The position numbers and the translations under genes were made by a program. Below are positions 11,094 through 23,045 of a DNA stretch of 64,000 bases, piece by piece. The first letter of the stretch is position 1. The number at the start of each line of letters is the position of its first letter. The notes beneath the pieces were generated by a model. It saw only the letters and a list, made by a program, of their open reading frames with translations, ran no database searches and was not told where the DNA came from. This DNA is from Nymphalis io (Eukaryota; Arthropoda; Insecta; Lepidoptera; Nymphalidae): the NCBI RefSeq assembly GCF_905147045.1, contig NC_065897.1, positions 511,001-575,000 on the forward strand. Reading direction: 5' to 3'.

Positions 11094-12072
11094 TATCGTG
11101 TTAAAAGGTATGTGGATAAATGATTTTTATTCGCCTCATCTTTTCAGTTGTACCAGAGGTTAAAGTAAAATAAAAAAACGCCAACACGTTACGCGGCATC
11201 GCGCTTCTTATTAATAATGTGTGAACTCCCGAAATACATAAATTTTATTCTTTACTGAGCATTTTCTCTATTGGAAGTTTAAAAATTCAATTATATTTAT
11301 GAAAAGAGCTTTTGCTCACAGGCTGTGTAATAACTTCAATTGTAACTGTAACGGTGTATGAATGTAATGAAATATTCTAGGTAAATTTTTATCTACGTCT
11401 GGATTTTCGTATTATATATAATTTAGGCCACAAATTTAGTAATTATATAGTACTTGAAAAAATACTCTTATCGAAGGTCAAGCATAAAATATGAGTCGAG
11501 ATGCATAACCTTAAATTGTTTTTATAATACATTCCTTGTTAAAACAAAAGAAGAAAATTTACTACATTATCCACCAAGCAGCAGCTTGGAGCAGCGTGGT
11601 GGAATAAGCTCCAAACGAGAAGAGGCCTTATTCCAGCAGTGGGAAATTTACATACTTACTGTTAATTTTTACTGCAATTTCTTATATGATTTAATTGATA
11701 TACAATCGATATATAAATAACAAAGTTTTATATTAATTCACGTTGCTATATATTCGTTATCTCCAAGGGTTTTATGATTCAACTTCATACTCGTTACAAT
11801 ATTACGAAGACCACTTAGAATTTCAAAGATTTACCGCTCATCAAATGACCCTAGACTTGACTTCAGTCGAGTCTAAAGTATTGCCGGTCTTTTGAAACAC
11901 GCTTTGGGGGGAAATCTGAGTGCCATCTCTGTAAGTTGGACAGAGATTTAGAAAAAATAGATTTGGCAACGTTCGTTAAGTTTTTAATAACAACGATGTT
12001 TTTAAACAACGACGACGACAATCATGTTTGTAAAACATACTTTGGCTGACGTTTGCCTACAAGATACCTATT
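11094..12072. other. no gene seen apart from an S1 scrap
   Basis: The 88-codon ORF at 11454-11720 reads through the S1 fragment at 11572 and is not a gene. Confidence 0.6.
11572..11655 (+). mobile_element. S1 SINE 3' fragment
   Basis: Contains TTGGAGCAGCGTGGTGG, AATAAGCTCCAAAC and CCAGCAGTGGGAAA with a deleted middle; a remnant only. Confidence 0.75.
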
Positions 12073-12222
12073 TACTTGATGGTAAGGGTTTGGGTAGGTA
12101 CCATCAACTACTCATTACGTATTCTACAAGCAGCAATACTTTACTAAGTATAACACAACAATACTTTGTTGTGTTCCGGTTGGAAAGGCGAGCGAGCCAG
12201 TGTAATTACAGGCACATGAGGT
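12073..12222 (+). mobile_element. S2 repeat 5' half
   Basis: CTTGATGGTAAGGGTTTGGG through GAGCCAGTGTAATTACAGGC; the poly-A half is missing. Confidence 0.8.
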
Positions 12223-12615
12223 GCAAACTTTAAATATGTGTAGTCTTATGTATTGAGATTATAAAATTTAGTCCGAAGATAGTTCTAAAATACTGTTGTA
12301 TAGACATATCACAATATAAAGTAATGATTGCAAAAATATGAAAACATTTTTTTAATAAATAAAAATATAAAAATAAATGAAAGAAGCATTTTCTGAATAT
12401 CCGAGGTTGGCTAGAGATAGAGATAAATAGTGGAGCACAACAAACGCCAACCCTGAATGAATAGAATATTGCAAGTGAATGATGAATTAAGATTTCTCGA
12501 AGTATTTGTACAATCATCTAGATAAAATTCAATTTTATATATATTTTCTTCTGATGGTACTTACTAAAAAGAACATTAATTTAAATTTCCTATAATAAGG
12601 TATGCGTTTATAACG

Positions 12616-13005
12616 CGCCTGGTCAGAACGTGAATGTTAACTGAAAATTGCGGGTTCAAATATTGAGAAGCATCACTGAATTAACAGGTTTTACTGGTGG
12701 TAGAGCTTTGTACAAGCTCGTCTGGGTAGGTACCACCCACTCATCAGATATTCTACAGCAAAACAGCAGTACTTGGTATTGTTGTGTTCCGGTTTTAAGG
12801 GTGAGTGAGCCAAGGGACATAATATCTTAGTTACCAAGGTTGATGGCGCATTGGTGATGTAAGCGATGGTTAACATTTCTTACAATGCCAATGTCTATGG
12901 GCGTTGGTGACCACTTACCATCAGGTGGCCCATATGCCCGTCCGCCTTCCTATTCTATTAATAAAAAAAGGTACTTAATTTGTTTATAATTCATCTCTTG
13001 TTCGG
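12616..13005 (+). mobile_element. S1 SINE split by an S2 insertion
   Basis: The S1 head and start of body (ATTGCGGGTTCAAATATTG to GCATCACTGAATT) stop at about 12681, and the S1 body resumes at about 12970 (TACTTAATTTGTTTATAATTC). The gap holds the S2 copy at 12693-12969. The 3' half of S1 is gone, next to a perfect hairpin at 13019. Confidence 0.75.
12693..12969 (+). mobile_element. S2 repeat, full length, nested in S1
   Basis: Complete from ACTGGTGGTAGAGCTTTGTA to the A-rich end ATTAATAAAAAAA, lying between two pieces of an S1 SINE. A short loss after GAGTGAGCCA removes the TTACAGGC part. Confidence 0.92.
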
Positions 13006-13018
13006 TTAATATCACTTG

Positions 13019-13056
13019 TCTATGGGAAGTGGTGACTAAATACCACTTCCCATAGA
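13019..13056. repeat. perfect hairpin, 15-bp arms
   Basis: TCTATGGGAAGTGGT and ACCACTTCCCATAGA pair fully around an 8-base loop (GACTAAAT). Confidence 0.95.
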
Positions 13057-13319
13057 ATAAATGGCATACACAATACACACGATAATTAAATAACTCTGTC
13101 TGTAATATGAAAAACTTTGTTTAAAGAAAATAAACCACATGAATATCACGTAATGTCATTTCTAGTCACTTATGCTGTCTCATCCTACGTTACCCGTTGA
13201 AGCGATCATAAAAGAAGCACTCTGGACAATATCTTATATTATGGACATGAGATGTTTAATGTATTATATCCTTTTGAAATATGCTATCAGACTAAAATAA
13301 AACAAAGATATATTCTTTT

Positions 13320-13465
13320 ATATGTCCGTGTATAAAAGAGACAGAGGATAGGTACCCTGTGTCCTTTTCTGTATCCATGACAACTTTTGTGCAAAATTTC
13401 ATTATGATCAGTGGAGTAGTTAAGATGTGAAAACTTAACATACAATTGAGCCCATTTTCTTATTT
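13320..13465 (-). mobile_element. Helitron-like (H) element, partial
   Basis: GATAGGTACCCTGTGTCC, AAATTTCATTATGATCAGTG and GTAGTTAAGATGTGAAAAC match the H family, minus orientation. Confidence 0.6.
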
Positions 13466-14058
13466 ATATTATTCGTAAGTTTTCTTTGTAATTCATTGAC
13501 TGAAATATATTTTTGTTTTAAAACAGTAGATTTGTATATACTATTGCGATATATTTAATCACTGAAAAACATAATAATTTAAATACATATATACGCATAA
13601 AAAATATTCATCATTAAAAAATTCCATTTAACAAAAGGTGACGTACCGACGCAGCGCCACCCACCAGGTATAATTGCGTTTTTAAACTATCCAGGAACCC
13701 ATTGAAAAATAAACTAACTAAAAATTACTAACTCCTTCTAAACGGCCGGAGCGATTTGGATGAAATTTTATGTGTATATTTAACAGTATAAATATATCAA
13801 GTTTACTAATACATATTGATGATCATCAATGAATCATACAGCAAAAGATACGTTTTTATATTTATAGTTGTGGTAACCAAATTTTCTATTTTTCTATTAT
13901 TCATTACGAAATATTAATTTACATGAAATAAATTTTATTGATTGATTACAAAGTTAACAGTATTTTTAATATCAGCATTCGTTTCGTTTCATCACTTGAC
14001 TTAGATTTGTGACGAGTGGTCGTAAAACATAATCAAAATATTTTGATTCAAGTAAAGC

Positions 14059-14324
14059 TAGTCTTTGTGCAAGCTCGTCTGGGTAGGTACCACCCATTCA
14101 TCAGATATTCTACCGCAAAACAATACCAAGTGGTATTTTTGTGTTCCGGTTTGAAGGGTGAGTGAGCCATTGTAATTACAGGCACAAGGGACATAACATC
14201 TTAGTACCCAAGGTTGATGGCGCATTGGCGATATAAGTGATGGTTAATATTTCTTACATTGCCAATGTCTATGGGCATTGGTGACCACTTAATATCAGGT
14301 GGCCCATATGCTCGTCTGCCTACC
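14059..14324 (+). mobile_element. S2 repeat, nearly complete
   Basis: From CTAGTCTTTGTGCAAGCTCG to CTCGTCTGCCTACC; in place of poly-A it ends in a TATA-rich stretch. It lies about 220 bases before tRNA-Leu. Confidence 0.88.
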
Positions 14325-14544
14325 TATCTATATATATAGAGTATTTTTAAATCATTATGTTACAATATTGTTGAATGTTACAATTGAATGTAATTGAGCG
14401 AACACACGGATTGACGCGAAAAAGTGACTTTGATATATTATACTGTTCAATGACAGAAGTAAGTTTTACTGAACTTGCAGTTAAAATGAGATGTTAAGTA
14501 TTTGGTAAGAGATTCCGTTTGCTGTTTTCAGACACGTTGTCATC

Positions 14545-14628
14545 GTCAGGATGGCCGAGCGGTCTAAGGCGCTGCGTTCAGGTCGCAGTCCACTTCTGTG
14601 GGCGTGGGTTCGAATCCCACTTCTGACA
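14545..14628 (+). tRNA. tRNA-Leu (anticodon CAG)
   Basis: An 84-base tRNA with a complete cloverleaf. The 7-bp acceptor pairs GTCAGGA with TTCTGAC (one G-T wobble), followed by discriminator A. The anticodon stem CTGCG/CGCAG encloses loop TTCAGGT with CAG at 14579-14581. A long variable arm (about 15 bases) marks a leucine tRNA. The T arm GTGGG/CCCAC holds TTCGAAT and the internal B box. No intron is visible, CCA is not encoded, and a T5 run at 14634-14638 serves as pol III terminator. It lies alone inside the proposed 39-kb intron, on the same strand, and appears intact. Confidence 0.96.
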
Positions 14629-15181
14629 TACCATTTTTACATATATAAAAATATTTTTTAAAAAATAATAATTTTAAGTAACGTATAATAGAATGCATTG
14701 TAAGTTCTTCTGAGAAGGATATCTGTCATTTATTAGTTATTCTTATTAATTAGTCCTTCTATAGTTCCAAAATATCACTTCATGATGATTATGACCAATC
14801 TGACAGGAGTGACACGGCTGGTTAGAAATACTAATGTATCCGAACGGCGATGCCAACTTTACCCCAGGTGACTATTTATTCAATAGTCAGATAATTCAAT
14901 AATTATTTTCATTGAAAACAAATGATATGATAATGAATGATTAAAAATAAAAAATATATATCTCAAAAGAGAATACAAACACGACTGTCTTTAAAAAATA
15001 AAATTACAAGAATTAATAATCAATTAAAACAGATCAAAGTTTAATTGTTGGCGTGCCTTTAGATAAGTCATGAGTCAACCTTTGTTTATCACGATTATGG
15101 GATACAATCCTAATGTTCAACTTCGTATCTAAATATATCCTTATTAGTACTGTCATATTTGATTAATTCTTAATATAATTG

Positions 15182-15330
15182 AAGCGTCAATAGCGCAATG
15201 CTTTATGGGTCGCCTAGCTATGTAAAATTCCCAGGTTCGATCCTGACCCCTTGACCTATTGTCGTCTCCTCTCCTATCACAAGTTTTACACTCAATTAAA
15301 GGGGTATATATGAATAATAGTCATTCTTTA
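15182..15330 (+). mobile_element. tRNA-like SINE remnant, family not assigned
   Basis: GCGTCAATAGCGCAATGC resembles an A box and CCAGGTTCGATCCTGAC holds a perfect B box (GGTTCGATCC). The parts do not fold as a full tRNA. Downstream sequence does not match S1-S4. Confidence 0.35.
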
Positions 15331-16299
15331 AAAAAATATTAACATGTCAGTTGCGACAAATTTGAACCACTTGTGTATAGCACCAAATCAAACTATATAG
15401 AATGACTTTGAACGAATGAATGGGTTACTGTTCACAAAAAAAAGAACGACATGACAGTGATGATTAATTATATAATTTATATAATAAGCAAGTTGTTAAG
15501 CAAGTTCAATGATACGCTACCAACCTAAATTATGCTTTTTTTATTTAAAAAAGAGGCGACGGCGAACCTTTGTCCGACTAACAAATTTTTTGAGTTGAAA
15601 TAGTGACGATACAAAAAAGTTTTGTTAAAAAGTTTACTTGCATAAATACATTTGATGTATTAATTATTTCGAAACTAAGACGTCATACTATATGCTTGTA
15701 CTAATATTGGCTTACACTACGATTCGGAACACATCAATACAGAATAATTGATAAATTGATTGTAACCACCCAAAGCGATACTGTGCAAATACCAACCGTC
15801 AGTAAAACTAAATTACAAACACAAGTTAAGCACATAGAAACACAATATTGTTTGTCCTGATTCGAACTTGTTATTTTTCGTAACTATTCTAAATAAATTC
15901 TAGCCTTTTGAGAGACCTTAATATTGAATTTAATTGTATACTCGATTGTTTTTGATTTTGAAACGTTCGTTTATATAACCGACGACCGAACGGCCCAAGT
16001 ATAATCAGTTACAAGATCGTGTACATGTGCGGATAAAGATTGTGTGGAACATAAAATCTATTCGTAATGCATGTTCCTGAATGTTTCCTATACACGTTAT
16101 TTTGTTTATTGCTTGTTTGTGTATTCCACAGTGGGATTTAAGTTCCTTTGCATTCCATAATTCCTTCCTTAATTCCACCGGGAAATATAGTGAATTGTAT
16201 ACAAATAGTAATTTAACTAAATGTCGTATTGATGCTTAAAATGTAAAATTTCAGTTAGTTTTTACTTAAAATACTTAAGTATTTGTATTTAATTTTATA
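15331..16299. other. no gene seen
   Basis: AT-rich; AACACAAGTTAAGCACATAG near 15820 may be a trace of S1. Confidence 0.55.
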
Positions 16300-16556
16300 A
16301 TAATAATGATAACCTGGGACAATATTCATACACGGCCACCTGATCCCAAATTAAGCAGAGCTTGTACTATAAACCAGATAACAGATATACTACATATACT
16401 ACTTGTCTTTTGTAAATACATACATATATAGATAATTAAATCTAGACTCAGGACAAACAGACATGTTCATGCACACAAATGTCTATCCTGGGTGGAAATC
16501 GAACCCACAACCTTCGGCGCGAAAGGCAAGTATCTACCAATTACGCCAACAAGCTC
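16300..16556 (-). mobile_element. S3 tRNA-headed SINE
   Basis: Minus-strand copy: head GAGCTTGTTGGCGTAATTGG, B-box-like GGTTCGATTTCC, then GACATTTGTGTGCATGAACA and an ending CCCAGGTTATCATTATT. Related to 19724 and 48521. Confidence 0.85.
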
Positions 16557-17197
16557 ATTTTATCTATGCTACTACTACCTACCTACTTGAATAAAGTTTA
16601 CTATGATTTGATAATTGTTGTATTCCTTAAGTAGTACAGAAATTTTGAAAATATAAAACTGTTTTAATTACCTAAGTATACCTTCAAATACATTTCCTAG
16701 TTAGCTTAGTAGTTTCATTTGTATTTAGAAATGAAAAAGTTGCCTGTTTTAGGTTTAATACTTTCAGGTTAAATGCGTTTTTAATAAATATTTTGCGATT
16801 TTTTATTAACTGTTTGCGTTTGTATTTAAATTCTTAAAAAATATCAGCTATGTAAAGGAACATACAAAATGCTTAAGAACGATTGTAAAACTCATCGCTT
16901 TGAATAACCTAACTACGAAGCCAACTATTATGTTTGGAATCACAGTTTTATTATTCACGCGTGTTCCGACTGGAATATGCAAAGAATTTTCCTTTGCAGT
17001 TTGCGAACTCATGACTTTGCAAGTGTGTTTTGTTATCTCTTGATGGACTGAAATTACACTTTAATTGACTGATTAAATGACATTTAACAAGCGTCTACTG
17101 GCCAACCTTATAAGCTTTAAAAGATAATGCGTAAAAGAAAAGACTTTCATCGATGTTGAACTAATATCAAGTGTAGGAACACTAACTCAACGTGGAA

Positions 17198-17233
17198 GCT
17201 ATTGGGTCTTCACAATAGTGAAGACCCAATAGC
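17198..17233. repeat. perfect hairpin, 16-bp arms
   Basis: GCTATTGGGTCTTCAC and GTGAAGACCCAATAGC pair fully around the 4-base loop AATA. Confidence 0.97.
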
Positions 17234-17347
17234 AATAAGTAGACAATCTTGTTTAATTGTGATGGTATGGACTAATCTATAAAGTAAACATTATGCTCTT
17301 AATTAGGAAACGTGATTTTTATATAAGCTAAAATTAATTACTTAAGC

Positions 17348-17664
17348 CGAAAAAAGCCGAGATGGCCCAGTGGTAAGAACGCGTGAATCTTAACCGATGA
17401 TCGTGGGTTCAAACCCGGGCAAGCACCACTGAATTTTCATGTGCTTAATTTGTGATTATAATTCATCTCGTGCTTTACGGTGAAGGAAAACATCGTGAGG
17501 AAACCTGCATGTGTCTAATTTCACTGAAATTCTGCCACATGTGAATTCTACCAACCCGCATTGGAGCAGCGTGGTGGAATAAGCTCCAAACCTTCTCCTC
17601 AAAAAGAGGAGAGGAGGCCTTTAGCCCAGCAGTGGGACATTCACAGGCTGTTACGGAATTACGG
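17348..17664 (+). mobile_element. S1 SINE, full length and young
   Basis: Complete copy from AGCCGAGATGGCCCAGTGG to CACAGGCTGTTACGG, with B-box-like GGGTTCAAACCC. A 12-bp duplication AATTACTTAAGC flanks it (17336-17347 and 17665-17676). It is nearly identical to the copy at 61876, so both are recent. Confidence 0.93.
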
Positions 17665-17823
17665 AATTACTTAAGCTATCTATGAACGTATTGTTCAACT
17701 TCCAATACTGTAAATTACCATACATTCATACATCTTTAATAATATTGTGTGGGTTCGAAATTCGCTGCTTATTTTAATTAAATAATTTGGTCGGATTTTT
17801 TTAAACTGAAATAAGTTGTATTC

Positions 17824-17980
17824 CTAATTCTTTATAGTTCAGGAGGAAAATATCGTTAAGAAACCTGCGAGTGTCGGACGAAAATCACACAAAATCTCAC
17901 ATTGGAGCAGCGTGGAGGAATACAAAACTTCTCAAAAGGAGGGTAGATCTTAACACAGTAGTTGGACTTTTACTGCTGAA
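17824..17980 (+). mobile_element. S1 SINE 3' part, divergent
   Basis: Matches S1 from the AGGAAAATATCGTTAAG region through CATTGGAGCAGCGTGG to AGTAGTTGGAC, with many changes. It lies about 150 bases after a young S1 copy in the same orientation. Confidence 0.65.
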
Positions 17981-19310
17981 ATGTAAAACGTTCGTGCACT
18001 TTGCGTTAATAGTATAAAACGTGTGTTACATACATAGACTCATCTCAAGTTTTTATACGACGTGTTGGAGGTATTTAATTAAGTAAAATACTAATTTCCC
18101 TATTTCCGATATGCCCAGAATCTGAATTTATCCTTGTTCAATGGACGCTTGGGAATTTTGTAATCCACTTCAATTATTCGGGGGTTTCAAACACATCTGA
18201 GCCCAATAATTAATGTGTAGAGCGTATCGTATTTATTTGAGTGACTAATCGCAAGTTTTTCAAACGATGATCAATGTAATATATTTTATAATCTGATTAA
18301 ATGCAGAACGTTCATTGGTCGCCGATTGCGTCATCTACTGCGATTGGCAAATGATATTAAGCGTTAGAAACTTCAGTAAATATCATATTAATATAAAGTC
18401 CTGTTCATAAATTTAATGCAGTTATAATTTTTTTTGAAACAAACGAATTATTGTCACGGCAATACAACGGTTCGACGTCCGGTGTTTCTCTTTGATCCGC
18501 CATGTGGTTCCGGCGTACGCACGTGCCAACGTTAAGATGGTCAGTTATTGCTTTTCTGAGTACGTCATATTCTTGCAGAGAACACGCGCAGAAATATGTT
18601 CAAGCCGAAACGTGCTTTATTATATTTACATTAGTGTGAAAATTGCTTAAATCAATATAATCTTTTTCGATTCGATATGTTAAACTGTTGCACGGAAAAA
18701 TATGCCATAAACCAATGCTTTAAGATGTAGAATCTTAAAAATAAAACAACGGTTAATAACGTTCAGAAGCAAGGGAAAATACGCTGAGCTCGTGAAGGTT
18801 TAAGTGTTGTTTTGGCGTGAAATTTTAAAATGAATTTGTAATACATTTAGAGCTTTCAAAGTATCAATGAGTCGCAGGTTATGAATGCGTCGACAGGGCA
18901 TGTCTTTGTATTTAGAGGGGACCAAAACAGATCAGGCATTTGTTTAAAATAGGAATATTAAACTATTGGTCCGGGATATAACATAGGTTACAGAATTATT
19001 GAATTCAGCTGGATATTTTTTATGTAATCATTCTGGGTAATTTGTTGAAGAAATAAATGCTAGATCATGACCTAGTGATATAGCTGAAATGTTCGCAGTG
19101 TTAAATCGCAAATCAGGATAGCTAAGCTGAAAATGAATTAAGATAGAAAATAAATAGTAAGTGATAGTTAAACTCTTAGTGATAAAGCAGTATAGCAGTA
19201 TTTTTTACGTGAACCACCGATAAAATAATGATAGGACCCACAACTAATACGGCTTCTAACAAACCTTCCATCTACTCAGTTATTTTATCGCGTGTTATTT
19301 GTTTTACTTG
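17981..19310. other. no gene seen; one GC-richer patch
   Basis: At 18470-18600 composition rises and a 45-codon ORF starts at ATG 18502, with a short hydrophobic run. It has no recognisable domain and is not called. Confidence 0.5.
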
Positions 19311-19320
19311 TATATAAATA

Positions 19321-19618
19321 GTAACAGCCAGTGAATGTCCCACTGCTGGGCTAAGGCCTCCTTTCCTTTTTTGAGGAGATGGTTTTGGAGCTTATTCCAC
19401 CACGATACTCCAATGCGGATTGGTGGAATACACATGTGGCGGAATTTTAGTTAAATTAGACACATACAGGTTTCCTCACGATGTTTTCCTTCGCTGTCAA
19501 GAACGATATGAATTATAAACAAATTAAGCATACGAAAATTCAGTAGTGCTTGCCTGAATTTGAACCCACGACCATCAGTTAAGATTTACGCGTTCTAACC
19601 ACTGGGCTATCTCAGCTT
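19321..19618 (-). mobile_element. S1 SINE, near full length
   Basis: From GTAACAGCCAGTGAATGTCC to the head ACTGGGCTATCTCAGC. An 8-bp repeat TATATAAA flanks it (about 19311-19318 and 19620-19627). Confidence 0.88.
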
Positions 19619-19723
19619 CTATATAAAACTTTTTTTAAGTAAACAATTAACAAGCACACATTATTAACAACTTGATCAAGGATATTATTAAAGAATGAAA
19701 AGCAGTATGTTAGCAATTTCGAC

Positions 19724-19992
19724 GAGCCGGTTGGCGTGGTTAGTAGATACTTGCCTTTTCACGCCGAAGGTTGTGGGTTCGATTCCCACCCAGGACAGAT
19801 ATTTGTGTGCATGAACATGTCTGTTTGTCCTGAGTCTGGGTGTAATTTTCTATATAATTATGTATTTACAAAAGAAAAGTAGTATATGTAGTATATCAGT
19901 TGTGTGGTTCCCATAGCACAAGCTTTGTACAAGCTTAATTTGGGATCAGATGGCCGTGTGTGAAAAATGTCCCAGGATATTATTATTATTAA
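19724..19992 (+). mobile_element. S3 tRNA-headed SINE
   Basis: Head GAGCCGGTTGGCGTGGTTAG with a perfect B box GGTTCGATTCC at 19776-19786, then TGTGTGCATGAACATGTC, a body ending TGTCCCAGGA and a (TAT)n tail. The best-preserved S3 copy here. Confidence 0.88.
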
Positions 19993-20956
19993 TTAGTAAA
20001 GATATTTACAGTTACCCGCTAGTACTGTACTACTTTTAGAATAAAACCGCCGAAAATGTACTGCTGGTCTTATTGTTCTCTCTCATTTTAAAAAAGCCTT
20101 ATTAAGCCAAGCTTTATTAAGTACTTACAAAAATATATAACTATAGCACGATTTAAAAGATAACTAGCGCCATATATTAACCAAAAGGAAAATTAAAATA
20201 ATGTTTGACATAATGTAATTTGATATTGAACGCAAGAAAAATTTGAAACACCAGGTTTCCGTCACCGCAAAACCAATTTTTCCTTGTCATGGCTTTAAAT
20301 GCTAATATCTTTGTCAATTAATAAGCTTAAACCACAAGTGAAGAAATTTTTGATTCATAAGCCGTATTACTTAATAAAGGATTAAATATATGATCAAAAG
20401 CGTGGAATTAGTATTCATTGATTTCGATACAGTATAAACAATAATTAAATTGTATATAATTAAGTGTCTTGCTTTCTTATTAAATTTACTTTAGTTTTGT
20501 AAAATTACGATTCAAAAGTGCTCGCTTATTCGTTCGTATGTAGATATAATATCGATTTGTAAACATCGTTCATTTGCGAATCGAAAACGTGTTTCCGATC
20601 ATAAAATCAAAAAGGTATCAATAATCGATTCTCGGAAATCCAAATCGATATAATTAGGGTTGTTCCTTTGATGGTATTTAACAAATAAACATAAGTACCT
20701 CGATGCTAAATGGGTATAAAATATGATTATAACTGCAATAAGGATATTGTTTTTTATTTGAAGACTTGTTTGATTGACTTTGCACGTTAGGTGCATAATA
20801 TTAAGTATTAATTTGTATTGGACTGACTTGTTGGTCGATTGGCTAGCTAAGCTTTAAGAGTTATTGGATCTGGCGGGTCTTTTTTTTAAATAATCTCAAC
20901 AGCCACCCGGTGTCTGGAGGTGATTACATGCCCTTGCTCTGGTGATTACGTTATAA

Positions 20957-21060
20957 TGTCCCTTTCGGTACCCCTGACAGGGTTAAGCAATATCTCATGA
21001 TGTCGGTTGAGTAACTAATTAAGACATGAAATCGTAAAAAACTCACTTTCCATTTATTTA
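20957..21060 (-). mobile_element. Helitron-like (H) fragment
   Basis: ATGTCCCTTTCGGTACCCC, TCGGTTGAGTAACTAATTAAG and AACTCACTTTCCATTTA follow H order, minus orientation. Confidence 0.45.
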
Positions 21061-21489
21061 ACTGGATAAGTGAAGCGTTTTGCGTGAGACGCGATTAGCA
21101 CCAAGGATGCATTCAAATTCGATTTTAAAATTACGCCCCATCGCGCCAAAACAAGATTTACTTCACTTCGTGATGTGTGAAAGATTTAATTGCTTCTTAT
21201 GTAAAGATTTGTATTTTTGCAGAAAAGTGTCACTCATTATTCATACTTGCGAGTTGCAGTAGAACACTAGCTAATGTGGCGTAACCCCAACTTGTAGCGA
21301 GGGGCATTTAATCGCCTTTTACTATCGAAATGCACTATTTAAGGCAGCGAACCAATAAAAGCGAAAATACCGAAGCTGTGATGCGCTTTACAAGTAAGAT
21401 AAGTAAAAATTGGTATAGTCTCTATACCAATATTACTTATAGTTACTATGTCGACTATGTTAAAAGTATAGCAAACGAGTCCTAGATTA

Positions 21490-21605
21490 GTGACGTAGGT
21501 TCAGCAAACGTAGGGCACCCTCCAGCCAGGTGGATCGATGTCCTGGAGAAGTGGCCTATGTCCAGCAAAGGATTGCGATTGGGCGATGATAACGATGACG
21601 ATGAG
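21490..21605 (-). repeat. dispersed lepidopteran repeat fragment
   Basis: Minus strand: CATCGTCATCGTTATCATCG, then CTTTGCTGGACATAGGCCAC, CATCGATCCACCTGGCTGG. Same kind of repeat as 29-112. The two overlapping minus-strand ORFs here are not genes. Confidence 0.5.
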
Positions 21606-21765
21606 TGAATCGCACTAGTGGTACCGTCATTGACGTTGCATGAATTCTGGAAAGAGAATTTCCTATATGATATAGACTTTTGGAGTGTAAAAAATAGTTT
21701 TTGTTTTGATTGATATAGAATTTGAGAGTAGATAAGTAAAAATATGAAAAATATAAATTCACTGA

Positions 21766-21926
21766 TTTCCACCCGCGACTGCGCCCGCATTTAAGAGATA
21801 GAAGATATTGGATACCCCGTGTCCTTCTTTTTACCCCTCACAACTTGTATGCGAAATTTAAATATAAACCATTTGATTAGTTAAGATGTAAAAGCGCAAC
21901 AAACAAAATAAACTTAATTTTGCATG
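21766..21926 (-). mobile_element. Helitron-like (H) element
   Basis: CCACCCGCGACTGCGCCCGC, GATACCCCGTGTCCTTC and AGTTAAGATGTAAAAGCGC, then AACAAACAAAATAAAC. An S2 copy follows at once. Confidence 0.65.
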
Positions 21927-21931
21927 TACCT

Positions 21932-22181
21932 TTTTTTTAAATATTATAGGTAGGCGGACGAGCTAAGCTGATGATAAGTGGTCACCAACGCCTATAAACA
22001 TTGGCAATATAAGAAATGTTAACCATCGCTTACTTCGCCAATCCGTTACCAACCTTGGGAACTAAGATGTTATGTCCCTTGTTACTGTACTTACACTTAC
22101 CAACATACTGTTTTGCGGTAGAATATATGATGAGTGCGTGGTACCTACCCAAACGAGCTTGCACATAGCCCTACCACCAGT
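21932..22181 (-). mobile_element. S2 repeat with internal deletion
   Basis: T run, GGTAGGCGGACGAGC, then most of the body; a piece between CTGTACTTACACTTACC and AACATACTGTTTTGCGG is missing. Ends GCCCTACCACCAGT. Confidence 0.88.
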
Positions 22182-23045
22182 TAAAGTTACTACAAAATAT
22201 TACAAATATAATTACTAGTCGGCTTTTCAAAGAAATTGAGTTCAAATATTTGACTATTAAGCATAATAAGCAGGCGTTTTCAAAAATATATAGTAATATG
22301 AATTTAGTAGACAATTGGCTTATTTAGGGGATAGATGGGGGTGAGCGGGAACCATTTGATCGCGGTTAGGGTTGCATTGATAATAATGTCCCAAAGCCAG
22401 TTCTAAAGAGACTGTCACTTGAATAATGCACAATTGTGGTAAAAATATTATCCATTCTGTGATATAGATGAGTTATTTTTGATTAAAATTGTTTGAACTA
22501 CACTTTTTTACTTTTGTGATATAATAGGTAAACGGAAGAGAAATAATCATAGTAGTAGAATAAGTTGATAATTAATAACGAAACCTACCTATAACCGTGG
22601 TTGTAACGATTTTTAAGTACCTTATATTTATAATCTGGTACCCCTTTCGGCTTCACACTGTAGGATACCTAAGGGTCTAGATTTAACGTCAATGTCGTGA
22701 TACGTAATATAACTCTTACGGCGCACGTCAGTAAATCTCCCAGTCCCTTTTGTCTTCCGACATATTCAACAACCTTACATCCGGTCAGGTAGAGAGACAA
22801 ACAGACGCGGTGTAGGCACTTTCTTTTATGATATGTAATGTTATATAGTACTTAACTTTCATTAGAAACACTATTAGGCAAATATGTGTATTGCAATATT
22901 TATTAAAAAAATTAATTAATTATGTATATAATAAAAACATTACTTCAATATAAATTATTTAAAATAAGTAACATAATTAAGTATTTTATTAAGTATACGA
23001 TGTACAAACATTGTTTTATGTATTTGCAGGAGAAAATAAACTGTA
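22182..23045. other. no gene seen
   Basis: AT-rich intronic-type sequence without recognised repeats. Confidence 0.6.

Noticed and set aside
18502..18639. 45-codon ORF in a GC-richer patch
   Set aside because: No recognisable domain, no supported splice sites and no promoter; kept only as a note on the stretch.
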